Of a stretch of 64,000 nucleotides of DNA, positions 1 to 8,465 are shown piece after piece (position 1 is the stretch's first letter; the number at the start of each line of letters is the position of its first letter). The DNA is from Primorskyibacter flagellatus (GTDB taxonomy: Bacteria > Pseudomonadota > Alphaproteobacteria > Rhodobacterales > Rhodobacteraceae): NCBI RefSeq assembly GCF_900176485.1, contig NZ_FWYD01000007.1:62001-126000 (forward strand), in the 5' to 3' direction. A program made the position numbers and the translations under genes. The notes under the pieces are model-generated. The model was not told where the DNA came from. It ran no database searches and saw only the letters and a list, made by a program, of their open reading frames with translations.

Positions 1-1
1 G

Positions 2-379
2 TGGATCGACGCAGCTGTCCGGACGACGGGTGCCAGATCAGAACGTCTTGCGATATTGCTGGACCGTTATGGCACCACAGCGCATGACATTGCCCGCCAT
101 GAAGGGGTCGATCCGGTTGAGCTTGTGGATGCGCCAGACTTCACCGAATCCGAACTTGACTGGATTTTACGGAACGAGCGTGTGGTGCATCTGTCCGACA
201 TCCTGTTGCGCCGAACACCCCTCGGAATCAGCGGGCAGTTGACCCCGCGTCTGTGCCGCCGGGTCGCATCCATTTCCGCAGAAGTGCTGAACTGGACTTC
301 CGCGCGCGAACTGTCGGAACTGGCCGACCTTTCGACACTTCTTGCGGAACGTCATGGCCTGCATCTCGATTTTGGGTGA
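2..379 (+). CDS. GlpD-like FAD-dependent glycerol-3-phosphate/polyol-phosphate dehydrogenase, C-terminal part
   Basis: The reading frame is open from the left edge and ends in TGA at 377-379, so only about 125 C-terminal residues are seen. The segment around HLSDILLRRTPLGI resembles the C-terminal cap domain of aerobic glycerol-3-phosphate dehydrogenases (GlpD/DAO_C), a family that also holds EryB, the erythritol-phosphate dehydrogenase. The FAD domain and catalytic part lie outside the window. It is followed on the same strand by a sugar/polyol ABC transporter and a DhaK-type kinase, and a SorC regulator closes the locus, which fits a polyol pathway. GlpD and EryB cannot be told apart from this tail. 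Confidence 0.7.
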   Translation, partial: WIDAAVRTTGARSERLAILLDRYGTTAHDIARHEGVDPVELVDAPDFTESELDWILRNERVVHLSDILLRRTPLGISGQLTPRLCRRVASISAEVLNWTSARELSELADLSTLLAERHGLHLDFG

Positions 380-705
380 CGATCCCAAAGGCGCGCAGGC
401 TATTTCGCAACCATTCCAATCTGATTGAGACGATCGGCGTTTGTCCATGTTGGGGCGCTGGCCGCCGGATGTGCATCGACACCCTGCGAAACCCATTCCG
501 CGAGCGATTGCGACCAGTGAAGCCGACATGGTGGATCAGGCTGCCCCGGCGGTCCGGAGCCCGCTTGCGCGTGCGTCGGAAGTGCGGCGTGAACTATTGC
601 ATTATTAAATTTACGTTTGTATGCATGGTGCAGCTTCAACCAATGAAGCCGGAGGAGCACGGCGATCCAGACAGGCGCCGTGAAAGATATTCAGGAGGAC
701 ATTCT
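380..705. other. intergenic region before the ABC transporter operon
   Basis: 326 bases without a convincing gene. The frame of the downstream gene stays open into this stretch, but the implied peptide is Arg/Pro/Trp-rich and looks non-coding. An AT-rich patch at about 590-626 is the only likely promoter. No repeat or RNA structure is obvious. Confidence 0.5.
597..625 (+). promoter_or_regulatory. candidate sigma-70 promoter of the polyol ABC operon
   Basis: TTGCAT at 597-602 and TATGCA at 620-625 are 17 bp apart inside an AT-rich patch, about 80 bp before the start codon at 706. The SorC regulator encoded at 6031-6975 would be the natural local controller, but I could not define its operator by eye. 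Confidence 0.3.
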
Positions 706-1653
706 ATGTCGAAACTGTTCGTTTCGCTGGCAACCGTCGCGTGCCTAGCAACCGCTTCACAGGTCGCGGCACAAGACGCGCCCGGCACCGTATCCAAGGA
801 CAGCTACCGTTTTGTTATCGTGCCGAAAGTCGTGCACCCGTGGTTTGACAAGGTGAACGATGGCGCGCAGATGGCCGCCGCCGCCATCGAGGCCCAGACC
901 GGCGCGACCGTCGAGATCAACTACTCTGCGCCGCAAGCTGCCGACGTCGTGCAACAGAACCAAATCATCGAAAGCTCCATTGCAACGCGCCCTGACGGCA
1001 TCGCCGTCGACCTGCTCGATCCGGAGGGGAACCGCGCCTCGCTTGAGGATGCCGCCTATCAGGGCATCCCGCTGACGCTGTTTGACAGCGTGCCGCCGGA
1101 AGGCATGAATATCCCCTATATCGGGTCCGATTTCTGCGAGCAGGCCAAGATCGCATCGCGTCGCTTGGTGGAAATTCTGGGCGAAGAAGGTCAGGTTGCC
1201 ATCATGATGGGCGTGCCCTCTGCCCCGAACCATGCGATCCGCGCAGAATGCCACCGCGAGGTTTTTGCCGAATATCCCAACATCGAAGTCGTGGCTGAAG
1301 GCATCGACAACGATGATATCCAGATTGCACAACAGCAAGCTGCGGCGATCATGCAGGCCAACCCCGAACTTGACGGCTGGGTCGCTTCCGACGCGGCCGG
1401 TCCGGTGGGCATCGGGCAGGCCATCGTCGAAGCGGGCAAGCAAGGCGAAGTGCAGCTTGTCGGTCTCGACAACCTCAACGAGATGCTGGATCTGATCCGC
1501 GACGGTGTGGCCGACAGCTCTTCTGCATCGCAGCCGGAGCTGCAAGGCTACTGGTCTGTCATGCTGCTGTGGCAGCAGGCGACTGGCGCGCCAGTGCCGA
1601 ACTTCATCGACACGGGCAATGCCTTCCTGACGAAGGACAACGTTGACGGCTGA
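706..1653 (+). CDS. ribose-type sugar/polyol ABC transporter, periplasmic substrate-binding protein
   Basis: 315 aa. The ATG at 706 follows a strong AGGAGG (693-698) and opens an export signal of about 22 residues ending ASQVAAQ. The mature protein reads as a periplasmic binding protein of the RbsB/XylF type (Peripla_BP_4): an early HPWFDKV segment, then the SSIATRPDGIAVDLLDP and VASDAAGPVGIGQAI regions typical of the two lobes. It delivers its ligand to the ATPase (1725) and permease (3208). A hairpin just after the stop probably makes it more abundant than the membrane subunits. The ligand is unknown; the neighbouring kinase and dehydrogenase point to a short polyol or ketose. Confidence 0.88.
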   Translation: MSKLFVSLATVACLATASQVAAQDAPGTVSKDSYRFVIVPKVVHPWFDKVNDGAQMAAAAIEAQTGATVEINYSAPQAADVVQQNQIIESSIATRPDGIAVDLLDPEGNRASLEDAAYQGIPLTLFDSVPPEGMNIPYIGSDFCEQAKIASRRLVEILGEEGQVAIMMGVPSAPNHAIRAECHREVFAEYPNIEVVAEGIDNDDIQIAQQQAAAIMQANPELDGWVASDAAGPVGIGQAIVEAGKQGEVQLVGLDNLNEMLDLIRDGVADSSSASQPELQGYWSVMLLWQQATGAPVPNFIDTGNAFLTKDNVDG

Positions 1654-1667
1654 TCGCGTCGTTATCC

Positions 1668-1705
1668 GACAGGTCGCACCCATTGGCGCGACCTGTCATT
1701 ATTTT
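1668..1705 (+). terminator. intercistronic hairpin / partial terminator between SBP and ATPase genes
   Basis: A perfect 10-bp stem (GACAGGTCGC at 1668-1677 with its complement at 1688-1697) and a 10-nt loop are followed by the T-rich ATTATTTT. The ATPase ribosome site AAGGAGG starts at 1711. Such hairpins commonly attenuate read-through or protect the upstream mRNA, giving binding protein in excess. Confidence 0.7.
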
Positions 1706-1724
1706 CGCTCAAGGAGGACCCGCT

Positions 1725-3215
1725 ATGGCCTACCTGGAAGCCCGTGGTCTTGGCCGCGACTTTCCCGGCGTCACTGCGCTGAACGACGTGGACATCGATG
1801 TCGAATCCGGTCGCGCGCACGTCCTGGTCGGTGAAAATGGCGCGGGGAAGTCCACCTTCGTCAAGCTGGTCACCGGCACTGACCGTCCCAGCCGCGGCCA
1901 GATCCGGATTGATGGCAAGGACGCGGCAGAGCATCCGGACCTGTTTCGCTATATCGCCTATGTGCCGCAAGAACTGAGCCTGTTTCCCCACATGAGCGTA
2001 GCCGAAAACCTGCTCATGCCGTTTCACGCGTCGGGTCATCGCGGTCTTGTGCGGCGTCGCACACTGGAGGCCAAAACACAAAGCTACCTTGATCGCTTCG
2101 GAATCGCGGCGAAGCCCTCCGATCTGGTGCGTAACATTTCGGTGCCCGATCAGCAGCTGCTTCAGATCGCGCGGGCCTCGACCAATACCGACATGCGCGT
2201 GCTGATCCTGGACGAGCCGACCTCTGCGTTGACCCCTGTAGAGGTCGAGCGCGTATTTCGTGTGGTCCGCGATTTCCACGAACGCGGTATCGGCGTCGTC
2301 TTCATCAGTCACAAGATGGACGAGGTCTTTGACATCGGTGACGACTATACCGTTCTGCGCAACGGGAAAAAGGTCGATGCCGGGCAGTTGGCCGACGTGG
2401 ATGAAGATCGGCTGATCCGCGCCATGTCGGGACAGAAGCTGGAGTTGGGAACGATGTTCCGGCCCAAGGTCCCACGCGGCAAACCATTGCTGACGGTCAC
2501 GGGCTTGTCGGGCCGTAAATTTGACGACGTGAGCTTTACGCTCGACCGTGGCGAAATCCTGGGCTTTGCCGGGCTTGTAGGCTCTGGCCGGTCGGAGATC
2601 ATGCAGACGATTTTCGGCTTTCTCAAGGCACGCGGCGGTCGGGTTTCCCTGGATGGTGCCGACTGGCCGCTTGGCGACACGACGAAAAGCGTAGCAGGCG
2701 GGATGCTCTATCTCTCGGAAGAGCGCAAGCATCACGGCATTTTCCCGCATCTTTCCCTGCGCGAGAATATCGGCCTGTCGATCACCGATCTCACGAATTC
2801 GCCGCTGGGGATTAGCGCGGCGCGGGAACGTGCTGCGGTTGACGACATCATAAAGGATTACGAGATCCGCACTGCAAGCCGCGAGAAGAAGATCTCCTTC
2901 CTGTCGGGCGGCAATCAGCAAAAGGCGATTATTGGCCGCGCCATGGCGATGACGCCGAAAATCCTGATTTTCGACGAACCCACCAAGGGCATCGACGTCC
3001 GGACAAAGGCGCAGATCTACAAGATCATGCAGGGTCTCGCCGAACAGGGCATCGGCATCATCCTCGTGTCCTCGGAGATGGACGAGCTGCGCAAGTGCGC
3101 CAGCCGCATCATCACCATGCATTCCGGCCGGATCACCGGCGATTTCGACAGTGCGACGGCTGACAGTGAACAGTTGGTCGGTGCCATTTTCGCAACGGAG
3201 ACAGAACATGTCTGA
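1725..3215 (+). CDS. ribose-type sugar/polyol ABC transporter, duplicated ATPase subunit
   Basis: 496 aa, the usual size for the double-ATPase RbsA/XylG/MglA family. The first half carries the Walker A motif GENGAGKST (36-44), the signature-like region SVPDQQLLQIARAS and Walker B VLILDEPTSAL. The second half has the degenerate P-loop FAGLVGSGRSE, the signature LSGGNQQK and Walker B ILIFDEPTKGIDV, as is normal in this family. The ATG at 1725 is chosen over the upstream start at 1683 because AAGGAGG lies at 1711-1717. Its end overlaps the permease start by 8 bp. It energises import through the 3208 permease. Confidence 0.93.
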   Translation: MAYLEARGLGRDFPGVTALNDVDIDVESGRAHVLVGENGAGKSTFVKLVTGTDRPSRGQIRIDGKDAAEHPDLFRYIAYVPQELSLFPHMSVAENLLMPFHASGHRGLVRRRTLEAKTQSYLDRFGIAAKPSDLVRNISVPDQQLLQIARASTNTDMRVLILDEPTSALTPVEVERVFRVVRDFHERGIGVVFISHKMDEVFDIGDDYTVLRNGKKVDAGQLADVDEDRLIRAMSGQKLELGTMFRPKVPRGKPLLTVTGLSGRKFDDVSFTLDRGEILGFAGLVGSGRSEIMQTIFGFLKARGGRVSLDGADWPLGDTTKSVAGGMLYLSEERKHHGIFPHLSLRENIGLSITDLTNSPLGISAARERAAVDDIIKDYEIRTASREKKISFLSGGNQQKAIIGRAMAMTPKILIFDEPTKGIDVRTKAQIYKIMQGLAEQGIGIILVSSEMDELRKCASRIITMHSGRITGDFDSATADSEQLVGAIFATETEHV

Positions 3216-4206
3216 CTTACAGAAAACTGCGCCCGGACAGGGCCGCGAGGCCAGCGTCATGCGCGCGTTGTTGCAGCATCCGATCCTCGGGGTCTTGTCG
3301 GTGCTGGTGGTGATCTTTGTCGCCTCGGCGCTGCTCTCGCCCTATTTTCTGACCCCTTATAACCTAAGTGTCGTGGCGCGCGGGTTGGCGTTCGTGGCGC
3401 TGGTCACCATCGGGCAGGCATCGCTAATGATCCTTGGCGAACTGGATCTGTCCTTGGGAACAATCGGCGGGCTGAGCGGCATCCTGACCGGCATGTTGAT
3501 GGTGAACGCCGGGATAAACCCGTGGCTTGCCATCGTGATTGCCATCAGCTTTGGCGCGGTACTAGGCTTTATCAACGGTATTCTGACCACCAAGCTCCGG
3601 CTGCATTCGCTGGTGTTGACCATTGGCACCGCCGGGATATACGGCGGCGCGATCCTTGTGCTGACACGCGGCGTCGCGATCACCGGCATCCCGCGCGAAA
3701 TTCAGTTCCTTGGGCGCGGGACACTGCTGGGCGTTCCCATGCCTTTCATCATCATGCTGGTGATGCTGGTGCTTGCGGCTTTCCTTACGATCAAGACGCC
3801 CTTTGGGCGCTACATGTATGCGATCGGCAACAACAGGGACGCTGCGCGGATGCTGGGCATCCCCGTAGACCGTATCCGTGTGCTGGTTTTTGTGATGGCC
3901 GGGGCGCTGTCGGCCATGGCAGGTGTGCTGTTGGTCGCCCGACTGGGCACGGCACAGCCTTCCATCGGCGATGCCTGGGTACTTGGCCCCATCGCAGCCG
4001 CGGTGATCGGCGGCGTCGCCACCACCGGAGGTGTCGGCATGATCGCCGGCGCGATCTTCGGTGCCGGTATCATCGCGATCATTGAGAACATCATCGTGCT
4101 TTTTGGCGTGTCGCCCTACTGGCAAGGCATCGTCAGCGGTGCCATCGTGGTCATCGCCATATCCTTCGACGCAATATCGCGGCAATGGCTGCGCAAAGAA
4201 TCCTGA
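3208..4206 (+). CDS. ribose-type sugar/polyol ABC transporter, permease
   Basis: 332 aa, strongly hydrophobic with about 8-10 membrane segments, matching the RbsC/BPD_transp_2 family. The conserved region ALVTIGQASLMILGELDLSLG and the later TPFGRYMYAIGNNRDAARMLGI are hallmarks of that family (YAIGGN..AA..SGI in RbsC). The ATG at 3208 is preceded by CGGAGA, and the gene overlaps the ATPase end, so translational coupling is likely. It forms the membrane channel of the importer. Confidence 0.92.
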   Translation: MSDLQKTAPGQGREASVMRALLQHPILGVLSVLVVIFVASALLSPYFLTPYNLSVVARGLAFVALVTIGQASLMILGELDLSLGTIGGLSGILTGMLMVNAGINPWLAIVIAISFGAVLGFINGILTTKLRLHSLVLTIGTAGIYGGAILVLTRGVAITGIPREIQFLGRGTLLGVPMPFIIMLVMLVLAAFLTIKTPFGRYMYAIGNNRDAARMLGIPVDRIRVLVFVMAGALSAMAGVLLVARLGTAQPSIGDAWVLGPIAAAVIGGVATTGGVGMIAGAIFGAGIIAIIENIIVLFGVSPYWQGIVSGAIVVIAISFDAISRQWLRKES

Positions 4207-4209
4207 GAG

Positions 4210-5979
4210 ATGAACGTTATGACATCGAAAACCCGAGCCAAGAAGCTCATCAATGCCCCTGAAGACATCATCACGGAGGCGATCGAAGGCATGGTGTCCG
4301 CTCATCCGCACTTGTTGCGTGTTGAGGGGGCGACCGGTCGGGCGGTCGTCGCGCAGGACGGCCCGCGCGACGACAAGGTCGGCATTGTGATCGGCGGCGG
4401 ATCCGGGCATGAACCGGCCTTTGCAGGCTATGTCGGGCGTGGCCTGGCGGATGCCGCGGCGGTTGGCAACGTCTTTGCGTCGCCGTCGCCCGAGCAGATA
4501 TTGGACGCGACCCGCGCTGCGAATGGCGGGGTCGGTGTGGTGTATCTGTATGGAAATTACACCGGCGATGTGATGAACTTCGACATGGCGGCCGAAGAAG
4601 CCGCCGGCCTCGGCATCGAATGCAGATCAGTTGCGGTGGCGGATGATATCGCATCCGCCCCCGCGGCGCGCGCCCATGAACGGCGCGGGATCGCCGGTGA
4701 TTTCTTCGTCTTCAAGATCGCCGGAGCCGCCGCAGAAGCCGGCCGGGATCTTGACGGCGTTGAGGCCGCCGCACGCGCCGCCTTGGCCAACACCCGCTCT
4801 ATGGGTGTGGCCTTGACACCCTGCTCTTTGCCACAGACCGGCAAGCCCAACTTCGAGATCGGCGAGACCGAGATGGAGATCGGCATGGGCTTGCACGGCG
4901 AGCCGGGCATGCGACGCGGAGACATGGCGCAGGCTGACGCGGTGGTGGACGAACTGATGGCACCCATCATGGCCGAATTGGCCTTCAAGGCGGGGGACGA
5001 GGTCGCCGTGCTGGTCAACGGGTTAGGGGCCACGGGCCTGCTGGAGCAGTATATCCTGCACCGGCGCGTGGCAGCCATTCTGGCAGAAGCCGGGATTCGC
5101 ATCCATTATTCCTGGGTCGGCGAGTATGCCACGTCGCTGGAGATGGCGGGTGCCTCGGTGACGCTGATGAAGCTCGACGCCGATCTCAAGACCTTGCTTG
5201 ACATGCCGTGCCGGACGGCCGCGCTGACAGTCGGCGACGTGACAGAGCGCGCCCGCGCATCGCGCCCTGATCGGACCGTGGCGGCCGTGTTCGAAAAGAA
5301 GGTCGAGACACGCGAAACCCACTTGGCCAAGGATGGACCGATCACGCCGACGATCTTCCGGGCGATGGTCAGCCTCGCCGGAGAGCGCATCGGCGAAGAG
5401 GCAGAACGTCTGTCTGCTTTGGACGGCGTCATCGGCGATGGCGACCACGGCATCACCATGGACATCGGCTGGAAAGCCGTGCGGGCGGCGCTTGCACAGA
5501 GCCCGGCGGACGAGACCATCGAGACGTCCTGCAAACGGATGGCGAAGGCGTTCCTTGACGCTGTCGGTGCATCCTCCGGGCCGCTTTATGCCACGGCTTT
5601 CCTGCGGGCGGGGACGGCGGTCAAGGACCGACTGAACCTTGACGCCGGGGCCATGGCCGCCTGGATCGGGGCCGCCAGTGACGGCGTGCAGGAACGCGGT
5701 CGCGCCGCGCCGGGGGACAAAACCATGGTGGACGCCTGGGTTCCGGCTGCCGAGGCCGCGCGCGCCTGTGCAGAGGCGGGTGACGACGTGTTGGCCTGTC
5801 TCGATGCGGCCTGCGCCGGCGCCGAACGCGGGATGAATTTCACCCGCGACATCGAAAGCAAACGCGGACGGTCTGCCAAGCTGGGCGCACGGTCCGTGGG
5901 ACATATTGATCCGGGCGCGGCGTCGACCGCTGTGATCCTCGCGGCCATGCGGGATGCTGCCCGCGACCTTCTGGCTTGA
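4210..5979 (+). CDS. ATP-dependent dihydroxyacetone/erythrulose-type kinase, DhaK-DhaL fusion
   Basis: 589 aa. Residues about 1-340 are a DhaK domain with GGGSGHEP (62-69) and the covalent substrate histidine H229 in GLHGEPG. Residues about 375-589 are a DhaL domain with the Mg-ADP-binding GDGDHG (409-414). Single-chain DhaK-DhaL kinases use ATP rather than PTS phosphate; the family includes dihydroxyacetone kinase and the D/L-erythrulose kinases of tetritol pathways. It starts 3 bp after the permease stop, with GAGAG upstream. Next to a ribose-type transporter, a GlpD-like enzyme and a SorC regulator, a tetrulose or dihydroxyacetone substrate is likely; sequence alone does not choose between them. 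Confidence 0.9.
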   Translation: MNVMTSKTRAKKLINAPEDIITEAIEGMVSAHPHLLRVEGATGRAVVAQDGPRDDKVGIVIGGGSGHEPAFAGYVGRGLADAAAVGNVFASPSPEQILDATRAANGGVGVVYLYGNYTGDVMNFDMAAEEAAGLGIECRSVAVADDIASAPAARAHERRGIAGDFFVFKIAGAAAEAGRDLDGVEAAARAALANTRSMGVALTPCSLPQTGKPNFEIGETEMEIGMGLHGEPGMRRGDMAQADAVVDELMAPIMAELAFKAGDEVAVLVNGLGATGLLEQYILHRRVAAILAEAGIRIHYSWVGEYATSLEMAGASVTLMKLDADLKTLLDMPCRTAALTVGDVTERARASRPDRTVAAVFEKKVETRETHLAKDGPITPTIFRAMVSLAGERIGEEAERLSALDGVIGDGDHGITMDIGWKAVRAALAQSPADETIETSCKRMAKAFLDAVGASSGPLYATAFLRAGTAVKDRLNLDAGAMAAWIGAASDGVQERGRAAPGDKTMVDAWVPAAEAARACAEAGDDVLACLDAACAGAERGMNFTRDIESKRGRSAKLGARSVGHIDPGAASTAVILAAMRDAARDLLA

Positions 5980-6000
5980 AGCTGTGACATCTGGATGATG

Positions 6001-6034
6001 TTGAGGGGCGGTCCTTTCCGGGGCCGCCCCTCAA
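6001..6034. terminator. bidirectional terminator between the kinase and SorC genes
   Basis: A perfect 11-bp inverted repeat (TTGAGGGGCGG at 6001-6011 against 6024-6034) extends by three more pairs, one a G-T wobble, to a 14-bp stem with a 6-nt loop. It lies between convergent genes, and its right arm contains the stop codon of the SorC gene (6031-6033). T-runs are short on both sides. Confidence 0.7.
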
Positions 6035-6975
6035 CATTCCAAAAGCGCCTGTGCGACCTCTTCGTTCGTCGCCAGACGGTTCACATAGCCCCCCCGCAGG
6101 ATTGCCCGGATCACCTCTAGCTTGTGCAGACCTCCCGATACCAGCACGGCATGCGGTTTCATCCGTAATTTGTCCGGGGGCAGGGCGATGATCGTTTCAT
6201 TTATGAAATGGTCGATGGGGCGGCCCTGTGCATCGATGAAACAGCCCAGTATCTCTCCCACCGCGCCGGCGGCAACGATCGTATCGAGGTGATCCTTTAT
6301 CACGCGAACCTGCGTGAGCGAGCTGGCCTCATCCACCGCCCCGCAGCTGACCATCGCGATGTCGGCGATTTCTGTCCGCGCCAGTACGTCCGTCAACTCA
6401 TCGATCAGCAGCAGGGCATCACGGGCATCGCGCGACGCGCAGTAAATGGGGGCCGTCAGATAGTGACATTCAACGCCAAGCTGCTGCGCTGCATTCGTTG
6501 CCACATCGAAAGAATTCGATCCGGTGGCGCGAGTGATACCACCAATCAGTCCCACGACCCAGCTTCCGTTGCTGGGAGGACCCGCCATCCGGCCCACCGC
6601 GTAACTGAGCGTGCGCCCCGAGCCGATGCCGATCCCCATGTCCTGGCCCTTGATCAGCGGGTTCACCATGGTGCCCGCGGCCTCGCCGATCATCCGCTTC
6701 TGCAACACGAGGTCTCCGACATCCGGCACGACGACGACATCCTCCAGCCCGTAGCGCTCTGCCACTTTTTCGGCAAGCGCGCGGCAGGCGATAAGCGGCA
6801 TGTCCAGTTCGATCTTGACCTGGCCCGCGCTGCGCAACTGGCCGATGATCCGGTTGACCTTGAGACGGGTTATGTCAAGCCGATCCGCGATGTCCTTTTG
6901 CGTCATCCCCGCAACAAAGTAATACCATCCGACCCGCGCGCGTTCGTCCTGGGATTCAAAGTCGTGGTCGTGCAT
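6031..6975 (-). CDS. SorC/EryD-family sugar-binding transcriptional regulator
   Basis: 314 aa from the ATG at 6975. The N-terminus holds a helix-turn-helix, YYFVAGMTQKDIADRLDITR followed by VNRIIGQLR. The rest is the SorC/DeoR-like sugar-phosphate-binding domain (GIGIGSGRTLSYAV, VVGLIGGI). SorC proteins respond to phosphorylated sugars or polyols; EryD is the erythritol-operon member. It is convergent to the kinase gene and is the obvious regulator of the transporter-kinase operon. In-frame starts upstream at 7065 and 7032 would add 19-30 residues with no domain match. No start has a strong Shine-Dalgarno, so the N-terminus is uncertain. Confidence 0.85.
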   Translation of the reverse strand: MHDHDFESQDERARVGWYYFVAGMTQKDIADRLDITRLKVNRIIGQLRSAGQVKIELDMPLIACRALAEKVAERYGLEDVVVVPDVGDLVLQKRMIGEAAGTMVNPLIKGQDMGIGIGSGRTLSYAVGRMAGPPSNGSWVVGLIGGITRATGSNSFDVATNAAQQLGVECHYLTAPIYCASRDARDALLLIDELTDVLARTEIADIAMVSCGAVDEASSLTQVRVIKDHLDTIVAAGAVGEILGCFIDAQGRPIDHFINETIIALPPDKLRMKPHAVLVSGGLHKLEVIRAILRGGYVNRLATNEEVAQALLEC

Positions 6976-7379
6976 GGATTTTTGTCCAATCACTGGTATT
7001 TGACGGGTTAACTTGTCGAGTAGGCGTAACATCGGCATCTGGTCAACCGAAGATTCGTGTAACATCTGTTCGGAAAGCCGCGCGTCGCATCACCGGCCAC
7101 TTCACTTGGGGGAAGAGGGTCGGGCCGAGCGTGGCCATCATCGCCATGTGGTTCAGCGGGTTCCGGGCGGTGACGGTCGCCCCATACCTTTGGCAGAGCA
7201 GTGTGTTGTTCTTTTGAGCTGTGCGCGAAGTCAGAAGCGATCCACCGCTTTTCGCATCAGCGCAAGATGCGCTCGACCCAACGGCACCGATCTGGCATTG
7301 CTGTGAAGGTTAATCCGACGTCATGCCACACGCCCTTGCGACTTGTCGCATTTCGGATGGCCCCAAGGGAAGGAACGAC
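6976..7379. other. divergent intergenic region between SorC and LacI regulators
   Basis: 404 bases with no convincing gene. Short open frames at 7013-7306 and 7201-7446 give Arg/Ser/Cys-rich peptides without family resemblance. The promoters of both regulators must lie here, but I saw no clear operator palindrome. Confidence 0.4.
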
Positions 7380-8378
7380 ATGGTGCCGAAGCGGCCGGCG
7401 ATCAAAAGAGTCACGATTCAACAGGTTGCGGAAGCCGCCGGGGTGAATCGTTCCACCGTGTCTCGGGTTTTCAACAATCCCGACATATTGCTTGAAGAAA
7501 CAGTCCGGAACGTCCGGGAAGTCGCGCGGAAGCTGGGGTATTCGCCCAACGCAGCAGCGCGCGCCTTGCGAACCGGGCGCAACAGCAACATCGCCCTGGT
7601 CGTTCCCGATCTGACCAATCCCTTTATGCCTCCGATTGCGCTGGCGGTGCAGAAGGAAGCCGCTGCACGGGGGTATTCGGTGTTTATCGGCAATGCGGAT
7701 GAAAACCCGAATCAAGAAATGGATCTGCTGAAAAGACTGTCCGATCAGGTGGGCGGAGCAGTTCTGGTGTCACCGCGATCAGACAGCGAACAGATCCACG
7801 CGCTCGCAAGTGACATGCCGCTGGTTCTGATCAATCGCGATATTAAAGAGGTGCCGCGCGTGCTGATCGATTCCGGGCAAGGTATGGCGCAGGCCGTGCG
7901 CCATCTTGCCCAGCTGGGTCATCGCCGGGTTACCTATGTCGGAGGCCCCGAAAATTCGTGGTCCAACAGCCAAAGATGCGCCGCCGTTACCCATGCAGCG
8001 CACGAACACGGCATTTCGATGAGCACGCTCCCCGCCGGGACAGCGTCCTTCGTCAGGGGCGTGGAAATCGTGCCAGCTCTTCTGTCCTGCGGGGCGACCG
8101 CCTGTATCGCCTTTGATGACGTTCTGGCACAGGGGATCTGCTACGGGTTGGTCGAGAACGAACTGGAAATTCCCGAAGATTACAGCGTCATAGGCTGCGA
8201 TGACATCCTCGGTTACCCGATGTTGACCACGGTTTCGGGTCCCGCAGCCAAGGCCGGCCAAATTGCCGTTGATTTGCTGATGTCATCATTGAATACGCCC
8301 TCAGAGGAGGATGTGCGTATCGTGCTGGAGACGGAATTTGTTTCACGGGATACGGTCGGCCCCCCAAAATATCGTTGA
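7380..8378 (+). CDS. LacI-family transcriptional regulator of the amino-sugar operon
   Basis: 332 aa. The LacI HTH is clear: VTIQQVAEAAGVNRSTVSRV at about residues 10-29, then the hinge region LGYSPNAAARALRTGR. The remainder is a periplasmic-binding-protein-like effector domain (ALVVPDLTNPFMPPI; IAFDDVLAQGICYGL; VIGCDDILGYPMLTTV). The ATG at 7380 sits after AAGGGAAGGAA; the earlier in-frame ATG at 7323 adds a non-conserved tail. A 16-bp perfect palindrome with the central CG of LacI-family operators follows the gene at 8417-8432, immediately before nagB, so local repression relieved by a sugar or sugar phosphate is likely. Confidence 0.92.
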   Translation: MVPKRPAIKRVTIQQVAEAAGVNRSTVSRVFNNPDILLEETVRNVREVARKLGYSPNAAARALRTGRNSNIALVVPDLTNPFMPPIALAVQKEAAARGYSVFIGNADENPNQEMDLLKRLSDQVGGAVLVSPRSDSEQIHALASDMPLVLINRDIKEVPRVLIDSGQGMAQAVRHLAQLGHRRVTYVGGPENSWSNSQRCAAVTHAAHEHGISMSTLPAGTASFVRGVEIVPALLSCGATACIAFDDVLAQGICYGLVENELEIPEDYSVIGCDDILGYPMLTTVSGPAAKAGQIAVDLLMSSLNTPSEEDVRIVLETEFVSRDTVGPPKYR

Positions 8379-8411
8379 CCGAAACCAGCGGCCTTTTTGA
8401 AAATCCAGACG

Positions 8412-8432
8412 TTGACATGCAATCGATTGCAT
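8412..8432 (+). promoter_or_regulatory. LacI-type operator overlapping the nagB promoter
   Basis: ATGCAATCGATTGCAT (8417-8432) is a perfect 16-bp palindrome with a central CG, the form bound by LacI/GalR regulators. TTGACA (8412-8417) overlaps its left edge and could be the -35 box; the matching -10 near 8435 is weak. It lies 34 bp before the nagB start and 38 bp after the LacI gene. Confidence 0.75.
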
Positions 8433-8465
8433 GGTGTGCTGTCGGGTAACGAGAGGACAAGATTC

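Noticed and set aside
1662-3260. 532-codon open frame antisense to the sugar ABC ATPase
   Set aside because: Opposite strand of a gene with intact ATPase motifs; the peptide is rich in His/Arg/Gln and has no family resemblance.
7013-7446. Short plus-strand frames in the SorC-LacI intergenic region
   Set aside because: Arg/Ser/Cys-rich composition, no ribosome site and no domain; treated as non-coding.
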